64,000 bases of DNA, from positions 243,164-307,163 of the forward strand of contig NZ_PYAS01000011.1 in the NCBI RefSeq assembly GCF_003014695.1. The letters are read 5' to 3'. Numbering within the stretch: position 1 is the stretch's first letter; each line of letters starts with the position of its first letter. Below, in pieces: positions 9,089-16,712 of this stretch. A model generated the notes under the pieces. It did no database searches, was not told the origin of the DNA, and saw only the letters and a program-made list of their open reading frames with translations. A program made the translations under genes and the position numbers. This stretch comes from Dyadobacter jiangsuensis (GTDB taxonomy: Bacteria; Bacteroidota; Bacteroidia; Cytophagales; Spirosomataceae).

Positions 9089-9598
9089 CTAATCCTTCCT
9101 AACCGGCCTTAATCCCCCCATGGTCTTTAACCCGATCGCTGGACTTTGTTTGGGGATGGACAGGAGCTTTTCTTCGGTTTCGGGCTCTATGTATTCGCGG
9201 TAACCTTTCAGATAGCGCTCTATGATGAAATCTTCTTCCCGCTCGAACTGGACGGAAGGCTGGTCGATGATCGAGGAAATGTTGTACAGCTTTTTATGCC
9301 AGAGCAGGGCATTGAGGTTGCCGTCGAAGTGATAATGATTCTCGAAGCCGCGGTCGAATTTGAAAACGATAGGCTTACCCGAATTAGCGAGCAGGCTTTC
9401 GGGCGTACCCGTGAGCGTGATTGGAATGTAGGTCTTCTTATCGTAAATAAAGCCTCCGTGGGTGTTTTTGATATACTCCCGCATTTGTCGGGGCGCATCG
9501 CCTACCAGTAGTACATCCACGAGAAGGATATGCTCCGTGGCATAAAACTGTCCGGGGTTCTGGATAAGCGGGAGTTGGGAAATTCGGATCATGAACAA
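9089..9598 (-). CDS. Hypothetical protein, 169 aa
   Basis: I do not recognise this family. The protein has no signal peptide or membrane helix. It is rich in aromatic and charged residues, with segments such as FKFDRGFENHYHFDGNLNALLWHKKLYNI, shown here only in part (residues about 82-110), and a basic tail (GGLRPVRKD). Its start lies ~150 bp from the divergent 9747 gene, and its 3' end lies ~20 bp from the fic operator array. Codon use looks like that of neighbouring genes and the frame is free of stops over 510 bp, so it is probably a real cytosolic protein of lineage-specific distribution. An ATG two codons in is an alternative start. Confidence 0.6.
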   Translation of the reverse strand: MFMIRISQLPLIQNPGQFYATEHILLVDVLLVGDAPRQMREYIKNTHGGFIYDKKTYIPITLTGTPESLLANSGKPIVFKFDRGFENHYHFDGNLNALLWHKKLYNISSIIDQPSVQFEREEDFIIERYLKGYREYIEPETEEKLLSIPKQSPAIGLKTMGGLRPVRKD

Positions 9599-9746
9599 TT
9601 ATTCCTTTGTATGGGCGTAAAATTAGCTAACATTCCCATTGTCACAATCATCCCCGAAAAGGGTGCGACGTGGGCTCAATAATTTTTAAATAATCGCTTG
9701 TAGCAGTAAATCCGGCGAAATATATTGAGCGGAAATAATTGTCACC

Positions 9747-10115
9747 ATGGTAAAAACATACAGGTTTATCGCCCTCCTCGGCGATGGTCGCGAGCGGTAT
9801 AGCGACAAAGAATTGAATGCAGAATGGCCCACCGAGCCGATCGTGATCGATGCCTTCGGGTTTTCGGACGTTTACCGGTATTCGGGAGTGGTTTTTCTGA
9901 ACGAAGAATGGTTCGGAAAATACAGTAAAAACTGGCGCAACGATACGACGGAGATCGATAAGCTGCTGGTGAATCTGATCAAATATTCAGCCAAGGAGGC
10001 TCATTCCGAGAACCTGGCTAAAATTAAAAGCTACCTGGCTTCCCCGCCGGAGACGGTCGAGGAAGCCGTGGCGCTTTGGAGGACCTTTTATGATCCTTCT
10101 TTGAAAACTATTTAG
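9747..10115 (+). CDS. Hypothetical protein, 122 aa
   Basis: The protein is cytosolic-looking, with no signal peptide or membrane span. It has an N-terminal beta-like half (KTYRFIALLGDGRERYSD) and a helical C-terminal half (EEAVALWRTFYDP). I do not recognise the family. It is preceded by an AT-rich 148-bp divergent region shared with the 9598 gene, and it converges on the aldo/keto reductase gene. A palindromic element fills the gap between them. The start at 9747 is the only sensible ATG. No function is proposed. Confidence 0.6.
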   Translation: MVKTYRFIALLGDGRERYSDKELNAEWPTEPIVIDAFGFSDVYRYSGVVFLNEEWFGKYSKNWRNDTTEIDKLLVNLIKYSAKEAHSENLAKIKSYLASPPETVEEAVALWRTFYDPSLKTI

Positions 10116-10122
10116 GGCCCTT

Positions 10123-10192
10123 GGATTGAAATCCAGAGGCCAGGGCTGTTGCGCGCCTCTGGCGCTCGTATTGCCCGGGATTTTAACCTGGG
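10123..10192. repeat. REP-like cluster of palindromes between convergent genes
   Basis: Three hairpins follow each other: GGATTGAAATCC (10123-10134), CCAGAGGC pairing with GCCTCTGG (10133-10162), and CCCGGG pairing with CCTGGG across a short A/T loop (10174-10192). The GGGATTTTAACCTGGG part resembles the GGGATTTAAACCCCTGG hairpin at 23529-23548, which also lies between convergent genes. The group looks like repetitive extragenic palindromes and may also end transcription from both sides. Confidence 0.5.
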
Positions 10193-10204
10193 GACTCAAA
10201 TCTT

Positions 10205-11206
10205 TTAATGATTAACCATTTTCAGGGCGCCTTCACTGTACCGTGCTCCGGTGTCGGGGTAGCGGGCAATGAGGGCGTCGATGGTTTTCAGGTCTTCGGC
10301 TGAGAGGCTTACCTCGAGTGCGCCGGCATTCTCTTCCAGGTATTTACGCTTTTTGGTGCCGGGGATCGGGATAATGTCGTCGCCTTGCGCGAGTACCCAT
10401 GCCAGCGCGAGTTGCGCAGGCGTACATTGCTTGTCCGCAGCGATTTCGGCAAAGCCGCTTACGAGTCTGGCGTTGTTATCGGCAACATCTCCCTGGTACC
10501 GTGGCAGCGTGCGGCGGAAGTCGCTTTCTGCAAGCGTTTCGGTATTCAATGTGTTGGTAACCAGTCCTCTCGCCAATGGCGAATAGGGGACCAGCGAAAT
10601 GCCCAACTCGCGAACGGTATTGAGGATCGTTCCCTCCACATCACGGGTAATGACGGAATATTCGCTTTGCAATGCGGCGATCGGGTGAATGGCGTGGGCT
10701 TTGCGGACGGATGCCGCGGAAGCTTCGCTCAGGCCCAGGTAGCGCACTTTCCCTTCCTTAACCAGCTCCGCCATGGCGTCAACCATCTCTTCCACAGGTA
10801 CATTCGGGTCGACACGGTGGGCGTAATAGAGGTCGATGGTGTCGATTTTTAGTCTTTTCAGGCTGTTTTCTACGGCGATCTTCATCCAGGCAGGCGAACC
10901 GTCGAAATACGCACCGGCCGAGTTGCGGGGCGTGCCGGCCTTGTCGCCGTAGCGAAACCCGAATTTGGTGGCGATGAAAATCTTGTCGCGGTTCGGTACC
11001 AGGACTTGCGATATCAGTTTTTCGTTTTCGCCATTGGCGTACATATCCGCAGTGTCCCAGAAATTGATCCCCAGGTCGAGGGCCCGGTGCAGCGTGGCGA
11101 TGCTTTCGGTGTCGTCGGTGGGGCCGTAGGCAAAGCTCATACCCATGCAGCCTAATCCGATGGCTGATAATTTTTCTTCTGTTTTTCCAAGGCTTCTGTA
11201 TTGCAT
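10205..11206 (-). CDS. Aldo/keto reductase
   Basis: The 333-residue protein has the (beta/alpha)8 AKR signature. An N-terminal LGLGCMGMSFAYGP is followed by NFWDTADMYANGENE, holding the Asp and Tyr of the catalytic tetrad. IFIATKFGF holds the Lys and DLYYAHRVDP the His. The C-terminal half carries the NADPH-binding region (PIPGTKKRKYLEENAGA). It reduces small aldehydes or ketones with NADPH in the cytosol; the substrate is not predictable. An AraC-type regulator gene on the same strand lies just upstream and may control it. The length is normal for the AKR11/13-like group. Confidence 0.9.
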   Translation of the reverse strand: MQYRSLGKTEEKLSAIGLGCMGMSFAYGPTDDTESIATLHRALDLGINFWDTADMYANGENEKLISQVLVPNRDKIFIATKFGFRYGDKAGTPRNSAGAYFDGSPAWMKIAVENSLKRLKIDTIDLYYAHRVDPNVPVEEMVDAMAELVKEGKVRYLGLSEASAASVRKAHAIHPIAALQSEYSVITRDVEGTILNTVRELGISLVPYSPLARGLVTNTLNTETLAESDFRRTLPRYQGDVADNNARLVSGFAEIAADKQCTPAQLALAWVLAQGDDIIPIPGTKKRKYLEENAGALEVSLSAEDLKTIDALIARYPDTGARYSEGALKMVNH

Positions 11207-11331
11207 TTGTTTGTTGGCTATCGGCTGTTGGCCGGGTTGATGATGCAGTTTTCAGGATAATCCTGATGATACAAAGCTACTATTGAGCGGCGGGTGCCGC
11301 TTTATAGTTTTCAAACAGATCTTTATAAAAA

Positions 11332-12240
11332 TCACACAGCCTTCATGCGCACGTTTCCGGGCGTGAGGCCGGTCTGTTTTTTGAAGAAAATATTGAAATA
11401 GGCAGGGTACTCGAAACCCAGGCTATAAGCGATTTCCGACACGTTCCAGTTGGTATGATTGAGGAGTGCCTGCGCTTCCTTGGTAATGCGCGCCGAAATG
11501 TGCTCCGTGGTGGTTTTTCCGGTGATTTCCTTGACCGATCGGTTCAGATGGTTGGCATGTACCGAGAGGCTTTGGGCGTAATCATTGGCGGTTTTCAGGC
11601 GCAATGCATTCTCGGGTGTGTCGATCGGAAATTGTCGTTCGAGCAGTTCCATAAACAGCGAGGTAATGCGGGCCGAAGCATTGGTTTGCCGCTCAAATGT
11701 CTCGGCGGGCTGCATTTTCATGGCTTCATGGATGATCAGATGCAGGTAGTTGCGCAGCATGCCATATTTATGCTGGTAGTCCGAGTCGATTTCCTCCATC
11801 ATCTTTTTGAAGATCACAGAAAGTTCTTTTTGCTGCTGTTCATTCACGAAATACACCGGAGTAGCCCCGATTTTGAATAGCGGCGAATCCTGCAAAAAGT
11901 CCTTGCGCTCAGTAGGATGGACAAATGTTTCGGTAAACAGGGTAAACCAGCCCAGCTGCTCTTCCGAGATCGCTTCCCAGGAATAGGGCACCATCGGGTT
12001 CGAGAAAAGCAACGCGGGGCGATCAATCTCGATCCATTTGTCGGCATAATGCAAACGGCCGGTACCTATAATGAACGACACTTTATAAAAGTCGCGGCGG
12101 CTGTATGGCGTCTTTTTGTAGCACGAATTTCTTTCGAACACATTGAAGTGCCCGATGCCGGCATTGTTCAGCGGCAAGTCCGCCGGATTAGCTTGCGGTA
12201 CACGACGGTAAAATTCCTGGATTGATTCGGTATGGCTCAT
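11332..12240 (-). CDS. AraC-family transcriptional regulator
   Basis: The 302-residue protein has an N-terminal cupin-like sensing part (about 1-180) and a C-terminal double helix-turn-helix domain. The second HTH reads WNVSEIAYSLGFEYPAYFNIFFKKQTGLTPGNVR when followed across residues ~262-296; the diagnostic core is EIAYSLGFEYPAYF. Such proteins activate or repress nearby genes in response to a small molecule. Its gene lies ~125 bp upstream of the aldo/keto reductase gene on the same strand, a frequent regulator-enzyme pairing, so that reductase is the likely target. The effector is unknown. Confidence 0.88.
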   Translation of the reverse strand: MSHTESIQEFYRRVPQANPADLPLNNAGIGHFNVFERNSCYKKTPYSRRDFYKVSFIIGTGRLHYADKWIEIDRPALLFSNPMVPYSWEAISEEQLGWFTLFTETFVHPTERKDFLQDSPLFKIGATPVYFVNEQQQKELSVIFKKMMEEIDSDYQHKYGMLRNYLHLIIHEAMKMQPAETFERQTNASARITSLFMELLERQFPIDTPENALRLKTANDYAQSLSVHANHLNRSVKEITGKTTTEHISARITKEAQALLNHTNWNVSEIAYSLGFEYPAYFNIFFKKQTGLTPGNVRMKAV

Positions 12241-12409
12241 AGGATAGGATTATAAAATTCAAATAGCAGATGCGACGGTGAAAGTTTCCGTGAACCGGGA
12301 ATTAATCGCTTTTTAATTTCGAAGTAAGCTATTTTTGAAAGATATTGGACTATTTAAAATATGCTGTAATGGATCACGCGGGTAGTCCGCATATGGCGTA
12401 GATTTGATC

Positions 12410-12518
12410 GTCAGGTTTGGTCAGGCGTAGTCAGGTATTGTCATGAGTAGTCAAGGCCTTGCAAAGCGTATCGTTAAGGCTCAACTGACCACACTTGACT
12501 ATTCCTGACCATTATGAC
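12410..12518. repeat. Inverted array of 10-bp-phased GTCA repeats
   Basis: On the left arm GTCA starts at 12410, 12420, 12430, 12440 and 12450, exactly ten bases apart, mostly as GTCAGG plus four variable bases. The right arm has the complement TGAC at 12486, 12496, 12506 and 12515. The centre holds a further stem, GCCTT paired with AAGGC (about 12456-12480). The element ends 27 bp before the start codon at 12545 and occupies most of the 304-bp gap between the AraC and AhpD-like genes. A near-identical design lies at 51267-51376. I see no other feature in this gap. Confidence 0.85.
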
Positions 12519-12544
12519 AAACATTCATCAATTAAGCACCAACT

Positions 12545-13000
12545 ATGTCCCACCGCAAACCAACCAGTGAACTAACCCCGAAGGCCTTCGCGGCTGTGCG
12601 GGAACTTGAAAAGTACGTCGCTTCGACGGGTCTCGACAAAGTGCATTATAAACTGATCAAAATCCGCGCCTCGCAAATCAATGGATGCGGATTTTGCCTG
12701 GATATGCATGCGCGCCAGGCCCGTGAAATGGGCGTGACCGAGCAGCGCATATATATGTTAAGCGCCTGGCGCGAGGCGAATATTTACACGGAAGAAGAAA
12801 AGGCGATCCTGGCGCTCACGGAGCAGGTGACGCTCATCAGCCAGGGCGGCGTGACCGATGAGGTGTACAACAGGGCGGTAGCACTGCTCGGGGAAGAATA
12901 TACCAAAGCCGTAGTGATGGGCGTCGTGGCGATCAGCGCCTGGAACCGGATTCTCATCACGGATCAGGTGGCGGTCAATGCCGTAGAAAGCTATGTTTAA
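12545..13000 (+). CDS. AhpD-like carboxymuconolactone decarboxylase-family protein
   Basis: The 151-residue protein is all-helical and carries the AhpD-core motif C48-G-F-C51-L-D-M-H55, the redox CxxC plus downstream His of alkylhydroperoxidase-like proteins. The family reduces peroxides or acts as a thiol reductant, and the single-domain form usually assembles into oligomers. It is followed, after a 16-base gap to the preferred ATG, by a PEP-mutase-family gene, so the two are probably one operon. The GTCA array sits directly upstream. The true substrate is not visible; the common label carboxymuconolactone decarboxylase should not be read as an activity here. Confidence 0.85.
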   Translation: MSHRKPTSELTPKAFAAVRELEKYVASTGLDKVHYKLIKIRASQINGCGFCLDMHARQAREMGVTEQRIYMLSAWREANIYTEEEKAILALTEQVTLISQGGVTDEVYNRAVALLGEEYTKAVVMGVVAISAWNRILITDQVAVNAVESYV

Positions 13001-13016
13001 CAGTCGCCCTATTCAG

Positions 13017-13817
13017 ATGAACAGCCAGTCGGAAAAGGCCGATTTGCTTAAAAAGCTCCACCATAGCGGTAAAATGCTCGTGCTGCCCAATATTTGGGAC
13101 GCTGCCGGAGCGGTGTTGCTCGAAAACCTGGGCTATCCGGCCGTGGCGACGGCCAGTGCCGCCATTGCGCGTGCGCACGGCTACGAGGACGGCGAGCGGA
13201 TCCCGTTTGATTTCCTGCTGGGCATTGTAGCACAAATCGTGAAAGCGGTGAGTGTGCCGGTTACGGTGGACATCGAGGCGGGCTATGCAGCCGATAACGA
13301 GCTATTGAAGTCGAACATCCGCCGCCTGATCGCCGCCGGTGTGGCGGGTATTAACATCGAGGATTCCGACGTGCGTACGCGTGAACTGCTGCCGGTGGAT
13401 GAGCAAGTGGAAAAACTGAAAGTGATCGGCCGTGTGGCAGAAAGGGAAAATACGAGGCTGTTTATCAATGCCCGTACGGATGTATTTCTGCTGAATCCCG
13501 AGTTGCCGGAAGATCAGAAGCTCGCGCTGGCCATCGAGCGGGGGCGTGCCTACGTGGAAGCGGGTGCCGACGGTATTTACCCGATTTTCGCGACGGAGGA
13601 AGGGACGCTCAAAATGCTGGTGAATGCATTGAAAGTGCCCATTAATGTAATTGCCAAAACCAATGCGCCCGATCTGGACATACTTCAAAGGCTTGGCGTG
13701 GCACGTGTGAGCTTCGGGCCGAATGTGCACCGTGCGACTTTGTTGTCGATGGAGGCATTGCTGAAAGATGTAAAGGATAACCTCAGCCATAAGCCCGTGA
13801 CAGACCTGCTCATGTGA
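13017..13817 (+). CDS. Isocitrate lyase/PEP mutase superfamily protein
   Basis: The protein shows the PEPM/ICL barrel: NIWDAAGAVLLENLGYPAVATAS near the N-terminus (core WDAAGA), VDIEAGYAAD for the metal-binding acidic loop, and INIEDSDVRTRELLP where true PEP mutases have EDKxxxKxNS. The catalytic loop of phosphonate-making PEP mutase is therefore absent. A C-C lyase or decarboxylase role on a short oxo- or hydroxy-acid is more likely. ATG 13017 avoids overlapping the upstream gene; 12993 is an in-frame alternative. It ends in a clear terminator at 13849, so it is not obviously co-transcribed with the phosphonate genes that follow. Confidence 0.85.
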   Translation: MNSQSEKADLLKKLHHSGKMLVLPNIWDAAGAVLLENLGYPAVATASAAIARAHGYEDGERIPFDFLLGIVAQIVKAVSVPVTVDIEAGYAADNELLKSNIRRLIAAGVAGINIEDSDVRTRELLPVDEQVEKLKVIGRVAERENTRLFINARTDVFLLNPELPEDQKLALAIERGRAYVEAGADGIYPIFATEEGTLKMLVNALKVPINVIAKTNAPDLDILQRLGVARVSFGPNVHRATLLSMEALLKDVKDNLSHKPVTDLLM

Positions 13818-13848
13818 CCTGCTGAATGCTTTTTGCGTATAGTATCGG

Positions 13849-13887
13849 AATCTCCCGGCCGCCGCAACCGGGAGATTTTCTATTTTT
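13849..13887 (+). terminator. Rho-independent terminator after the PEP-mutase-family gene
   Basis: AATCTCCCGG (13849-13858) pairs perfectly with CCGGGAGATT (13868-13877) across a nine-base loop and is followed by TTTCTATTTTT. It separates the AhpD/PEPM pair from the XRE regulator gene 77 bp downstream. Confidence 0.85.
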
Positions 13888-13953
13888 AGATCAAAATAAG
13901 GATTTACTTTGTAGTATATCCAACGAACTTAATCCGTTATCACGCTCAGCGCT

Positions 13954-14532
13954 ATGCAGGAGGACATTCTTTTTCAGATCAGCAATAAATTAAAAGAAGT
14001 CAGAAAGGGTAAGGGGGTTACCCTTCAGGAGATTGCCGACGAGGCGGGTGTGACGAAAAGCCTCGTGTCCCAAATCGAAAACAGCCGTACGATCCCCTCG
14101 TTGCCGGTAATGCTGGGGCTGATCAAGGCATTGGATATTGACCTGAACGTGTTTTTCAAGGATATCATTTCAACGGCGCCGGGCGAAAGCGTGCTGGTCC
14201 GCCGGAAAGAGGAGTATCAGCCTTTTACCAAAGAAAACGCAAAAGGGTACTTCTACCAGCGGATATTCAGCAAGCAATTTAAGGACAATCACATCGACGT
14301 CGTGCTGCTGCGGCTCGAACGGGATGCGAAACGCCCGATGGTGCGTACCAATGCATTCGAATTTAAATATGTGCTTTCGGGCGCTGTCGAGTACACCGTG
14401 GGAAAAAACAAGTATATCCTCAACCAGGGTGATTCCATGTTTTTCGATGCGAACGAGCTGCACAACCTCAAATGCAATGACTGCGACGAGGCGGTATTGC
14501 TGGTGATTTACTTCTTCAATGAGGCTCAGTAG
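13954..14532 (+). CDS. XRE-family HTH regulator with C-terminal cupin domain
   Basis: The 192-residue protein has an N-terminal helix-turn-helix (residues ~10-65, core LQEIADEAGVTKSLVSQIEN) and a C-terminal cupin (about 115-190, with GDSMFFDANELHNLKC). XRE-cupin proteins commonly sense a small metabolite and regulate an adjacent catabolic operon. It lies on the same strand immediately before the phosphonate-type genes, with ~300 bp of AT-rich DNA between that can hold its operator. Control of the 14840-20402 operon is inferred from position; the effector may be an aminophosphonate or phosphonoacetaldehyde. Confidence 0.88.
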   Translation: MQEDILFQISNKLKEVRKGKGVTLQEIADEAGVTKSLVSQIENSRTIPSLPVMLGLIKALDIDLNVFFKDIISTAPGESVLVRRKEEYQPFTKENAKGYFYQRIFSKQFKDNHIDVVLLRLERDAKRPMVRTNAFEFKYVLSGAVEYTVGKNKYILNQGDSMFFDANELHNLKCNDCDEAVLLVIYFFNEAQ

Positions 14533-14839
14533 GCCTTTTCAGACAAATCATTCTTGTTAAATATTGATTAACATTTGCTTAACCTAAGACTGGGTTCTCT
14601 TCACTAGTTTTGCGGTGATCGAGGTTTTGTTATGCCTTATTTTTAATATTAGTTAACTTTTTCTTGCGCTTTAAAAGAAATTACGATATTTTTCAGCTGT
14701 AAATCAATGTTAGCTCGGGAGTCGGAAAGTGTTTGAGTTAAATTTAACTAAACATTTTAAGTCAAAAAGTCGTCCGATCGAAAAGCGGACATTGCTTGCA
14801 AGAAAGTTTAGTATTAGTTCACCAATTATACCAAGTGAG
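14533..14839 (+). promoter_or_regulatory. AT-rich leader/promoter region of the phosphonate operon
   Basis: This 307-bp gap is markedly AT-rich compared with its flanks. TAGTTTTG at 14605-14612 matches the Bacteroidetes -7 box TAnnTTTG exactly, but no TTG -33 box is found at 19-21 bp spacing (the nearest TTTG, at 14574, is 27 bp away). The open frame continues upstream of the chosen start to GTG 14729, but that part is Lys/Ser-rich and unlike the enzyme family. Operator sites for the XRE-cupin protein are expected here but none is obvious. Confidence 0.35.
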
Positions 14840-15544
14840 ATGTCGATAGAACTGGTAGTTTTCGATATGGCAGGTACGACTGTCAAGGATAAAAATTTTG
14901 TAGGAATTGCATTTCAGCAGGCCATGCGGTCGCAGGGATATGAGATCGCGATTGAGAATGTGAACCCGCTGATGGGTTACGAGAAGCCGCTGGCCATTAA
15001 AATGATGCTCGAAGTGCGGGAATTTGACAAGTCGAAGATTACGGAGGAGCTGGTGGCCACGATTCACACACACTTTGTGAACGGGATGATCGAGTTCTAT
15101 CAGACAACCACCGAGATCGCGCCGCTGCCGAACGTGGAAGAAACTTTCGCGGCGCTTCGCGAGCGAGGTATCAAAATTGCATTGAACACCGGTTTCTCCC
15201 GCGATATCGCCGACGTGATCGTGAGTCGGCTGGGTTGGGAAAATAAGATCGATTGCCTCGTAGCGAGCGATGAAGTGCCTTACGGGCGCCCTTACCCCGA
15301 TATGATCCGGAAGATTATGGCTGAGCTGGGAATCGGATCGGCTGAGCGCGTTGCCAAAGTAGGTGATACCGAAGTGGATATCAATGAGGGAATTAATGCG
15401 GGATGTAAATATGTGATCGGGATTACAACCGGCGCATTTACCCGCGACGAGCTGCTGCCTTACAAGCCCACGCATATCATCGACGATATCGCCGAGGTGC
15501 CGGGTATTATTTCGGCCAGTCACGAAATGGCTGTTCAAGCTTAA
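14840..15544 (+). CDS. Phosphonatase-like HAD hydrolase (PhnX-related)
   Basis: ATG 14840 is chosen because MSIELVVFDMAGTTV begins exactly as the family does. The GTG-initiated extension from 14729 adds 37 unrelated residues. D9 is the HAD nucleophile, and A11 replaces the usual second Asp (DxA), a hallmark of phosphonoacetaldehyde hydrolase. K49 in LMGYEKPLAI falls 40 residues after D9, matching the Schiff-base Lys of PhnX in MGLLK. LNTGFSR and GRPYPDM...KVGDTEVDINEG complete HAD motifs II-IV. Expected reaction: phosphonoacetaldehyde to acetaldehyde plus phosphate, in the cytosol. The protein is shorter (234 aa) than classical PhnX (~270) and fits the phosphonatase-like subgroup. First enzyme gene of a five-gene operon. 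Confidence 0.85.
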   Translation: MSIELVVFDMAGTTVKDKNFVGIAFQQAMRSQGYEIAIENVNPLMGYEKPLAIKMMLEVREFDKSKITEELVATIHTHFVNGMIEFYQTTTEIAPLPNVEETFAALRERGIKIALNTGFSRDIADVIVSRLGWENKIDCLVASDEVPYGRPYPDMIRKIMAELGIGSAERVAKVGDTEVDINEGINAGCKYVIGITTGAFTRDELLPYKPTHIIDDIAEVPGIISASHEMAVQA

Positions 15545-15574
15545 TTCACTCACATTTATATCAGATTCAAAAGC

Positions 15575-16702
15575 ATGAGCAAATCTGCGATTGTCATCGG
15601 CGCGGGAATAGTGGGGTTGGCGACGGCAAGGGCTTTGGCCACAAGAGGTTACCAGGTAACAGTTATCGAACGTTCTTCGCAGGCCGTGGGAGCGTCCATC
15701 CGCAATTTCGGGATGGTGTGGCCGATCGGTCAGCCGGAGGGTACATTATATGAAAGGGCATTGCACGCCAAAAGTATCTGGAAAGAGGTGCTGGCCGGTG
15801 CGAAATGCTGGTCGCAGGAGGCGGGAAGCTTGCATATGGGCTACCAACAGGACGAGCTGGAAGTGATTCAGCAGTTTGTGGAGGTGAGTGCTTACCGGCC
15901 CGTCAGTTTCCTGAATGCGGAACAAACGCTGGCGAAGTCACCCGCTGTGAATCCCGAAGGGTTATTGGGTTCGCTGTATTCGGCGGATGAAATGATCGTC
16001 GACCCGCGCGAGGCCATTGCGGCGATTCCGGGTTACCTCACGGCAGCATTAGGTGTTACGTTCATCTGGAATACTGCCATTTCGAAGGTGGTTTATCCGG
16101 CGGTGTTCTCGGGTTCGAAAAGCTGGTCGGCGGACGAGATCTTCGTTTGCAGCGGCCAGGACTTTGAAACACTTTATCCCGAACAGTTTTCGGCAGCGCC
16201 GCTCACCAAATGCAAGTTGCAGATGATGCGTCTCGAAGCGCAGCCCGACGACTGGCGTATTGGTCCGGCATTATGCGGAGGGTTGTCCTTCATTCATTAC
16301 CACGGATTCAAGGCGGCGGCGTCATTGCCGGGCCTGAAAGCCAGGTACGAAAGCGAATATGCCGAATACCTCAAATGGGGCATTCACGTGATGGCGTCGC
16401 AAAACGGTCTCGGCGAGATCACGGTGGGCGATTCGCACGAGTACGCGCTCACTTTCGATCCGTTCGACCGGGAGTTTATCAATACCATGATCCTCGATTA
16501 CCTGGGTACGTTTGCGCAGTTCAAATCGCCGAAAGTATTCCAGAGCTGGCACGGGATCTATCCAAAAATGACCAATGGTGCTACGGAGATTGTTTTAAAG
16601 CCCGAAAGCGGCGTGACGATCATCAATGGCCTCGGCGGAAACGGCATGACCCTCTCGTTTGGGCTTTGCGATGAAGTAGTTGGCGGAACTTACCGATCCT
16701 AA
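15575..16702 (+). CDS. FAD-dependent oxidoreductase of phosphonate clusters (TIGR03364-like)
   Basis: The 375-residue protein begins with the Rossmann dinucleotide motif VIGAGIVGLATARALATRG and an acidic end of the second strand (VIERS). It ends with NGLGGNGMTLSFGLCDEV, the C-terminal FAD-binding part of DAO-type amine oxidases. Family members recur beside phosphonatase genes, and some are reported to oxidise 2-aminoethylphosphonate or its N-methyl form directly to phosphonoacetaldehyde, replacing the PhnW transaminase. Here no PhnW gene is present and the product would feed the adjacent phosphonatase. The substrate assignment is inferred. The gap to the upstream gene is 30 bp and to the downstream gene 10 bp. 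Confidence 0.8.
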   Translation: MSKSAIVIGAGIVGLATARALATRGYQVTVIERSSQAVGASIRNFGMVWPIGQPEGTLYERALHAKSIWKEVLAGAKCWSQEAGSLHMGYQQDELEVIQQFVEVSAYRPVSFLNAEQTLAKSPAVNPEGLLGSLYSADEMIVDPREAIAAIPGYLTAALGVTFIWNTAISKVVYPAVFSGSKSWSADEIFVCSGQDFETLYPEQFSAAPLTKCKLQMMRLEAQPDDWRIGPALCGGLSFIHYHGFKAAASLPGLKARYESEYAEYLKWGIHVMASQNGLGEITVGDSHEYALTFDPFDREFINTMILDYLGTFAQFKSPKVFQSWHGIYPKMTNGATEIVLKPESGVTIINGLGGNGMTLSFGLCDEVVGGTYRS

Positions 16703-16712
16703 ATTCTGATAT

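Noticed and set aside
12410..12518. CRISPR array or tandem-repeat spacer array
   Set aside because: Units are only 10 bp with four-base variable parts and the two arms face each other. No cas genes are present.
13017..13817. True phosphoenolpyruvate mutase for phosphonate synthesis
   Set aside because: The EDKxxxKxNS catalytic loop is missing, and no phosphonopyruvate decarboxylase gene is next to it.
14729..14839. N-terminal extension of the phosphonatase-like protein from a GTG start
   Set aside because: The 37 extra residues are Lys/Ser-rich, lack family similarity and come from AT-rich leader DNA. MSIELVVFD at 14840 is the expected N-terminus.
14819..15553. 244-codon open frame on the minus strand
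   Set aside because: It is antisense to the phosphonatase-like gene and has shadow composition.
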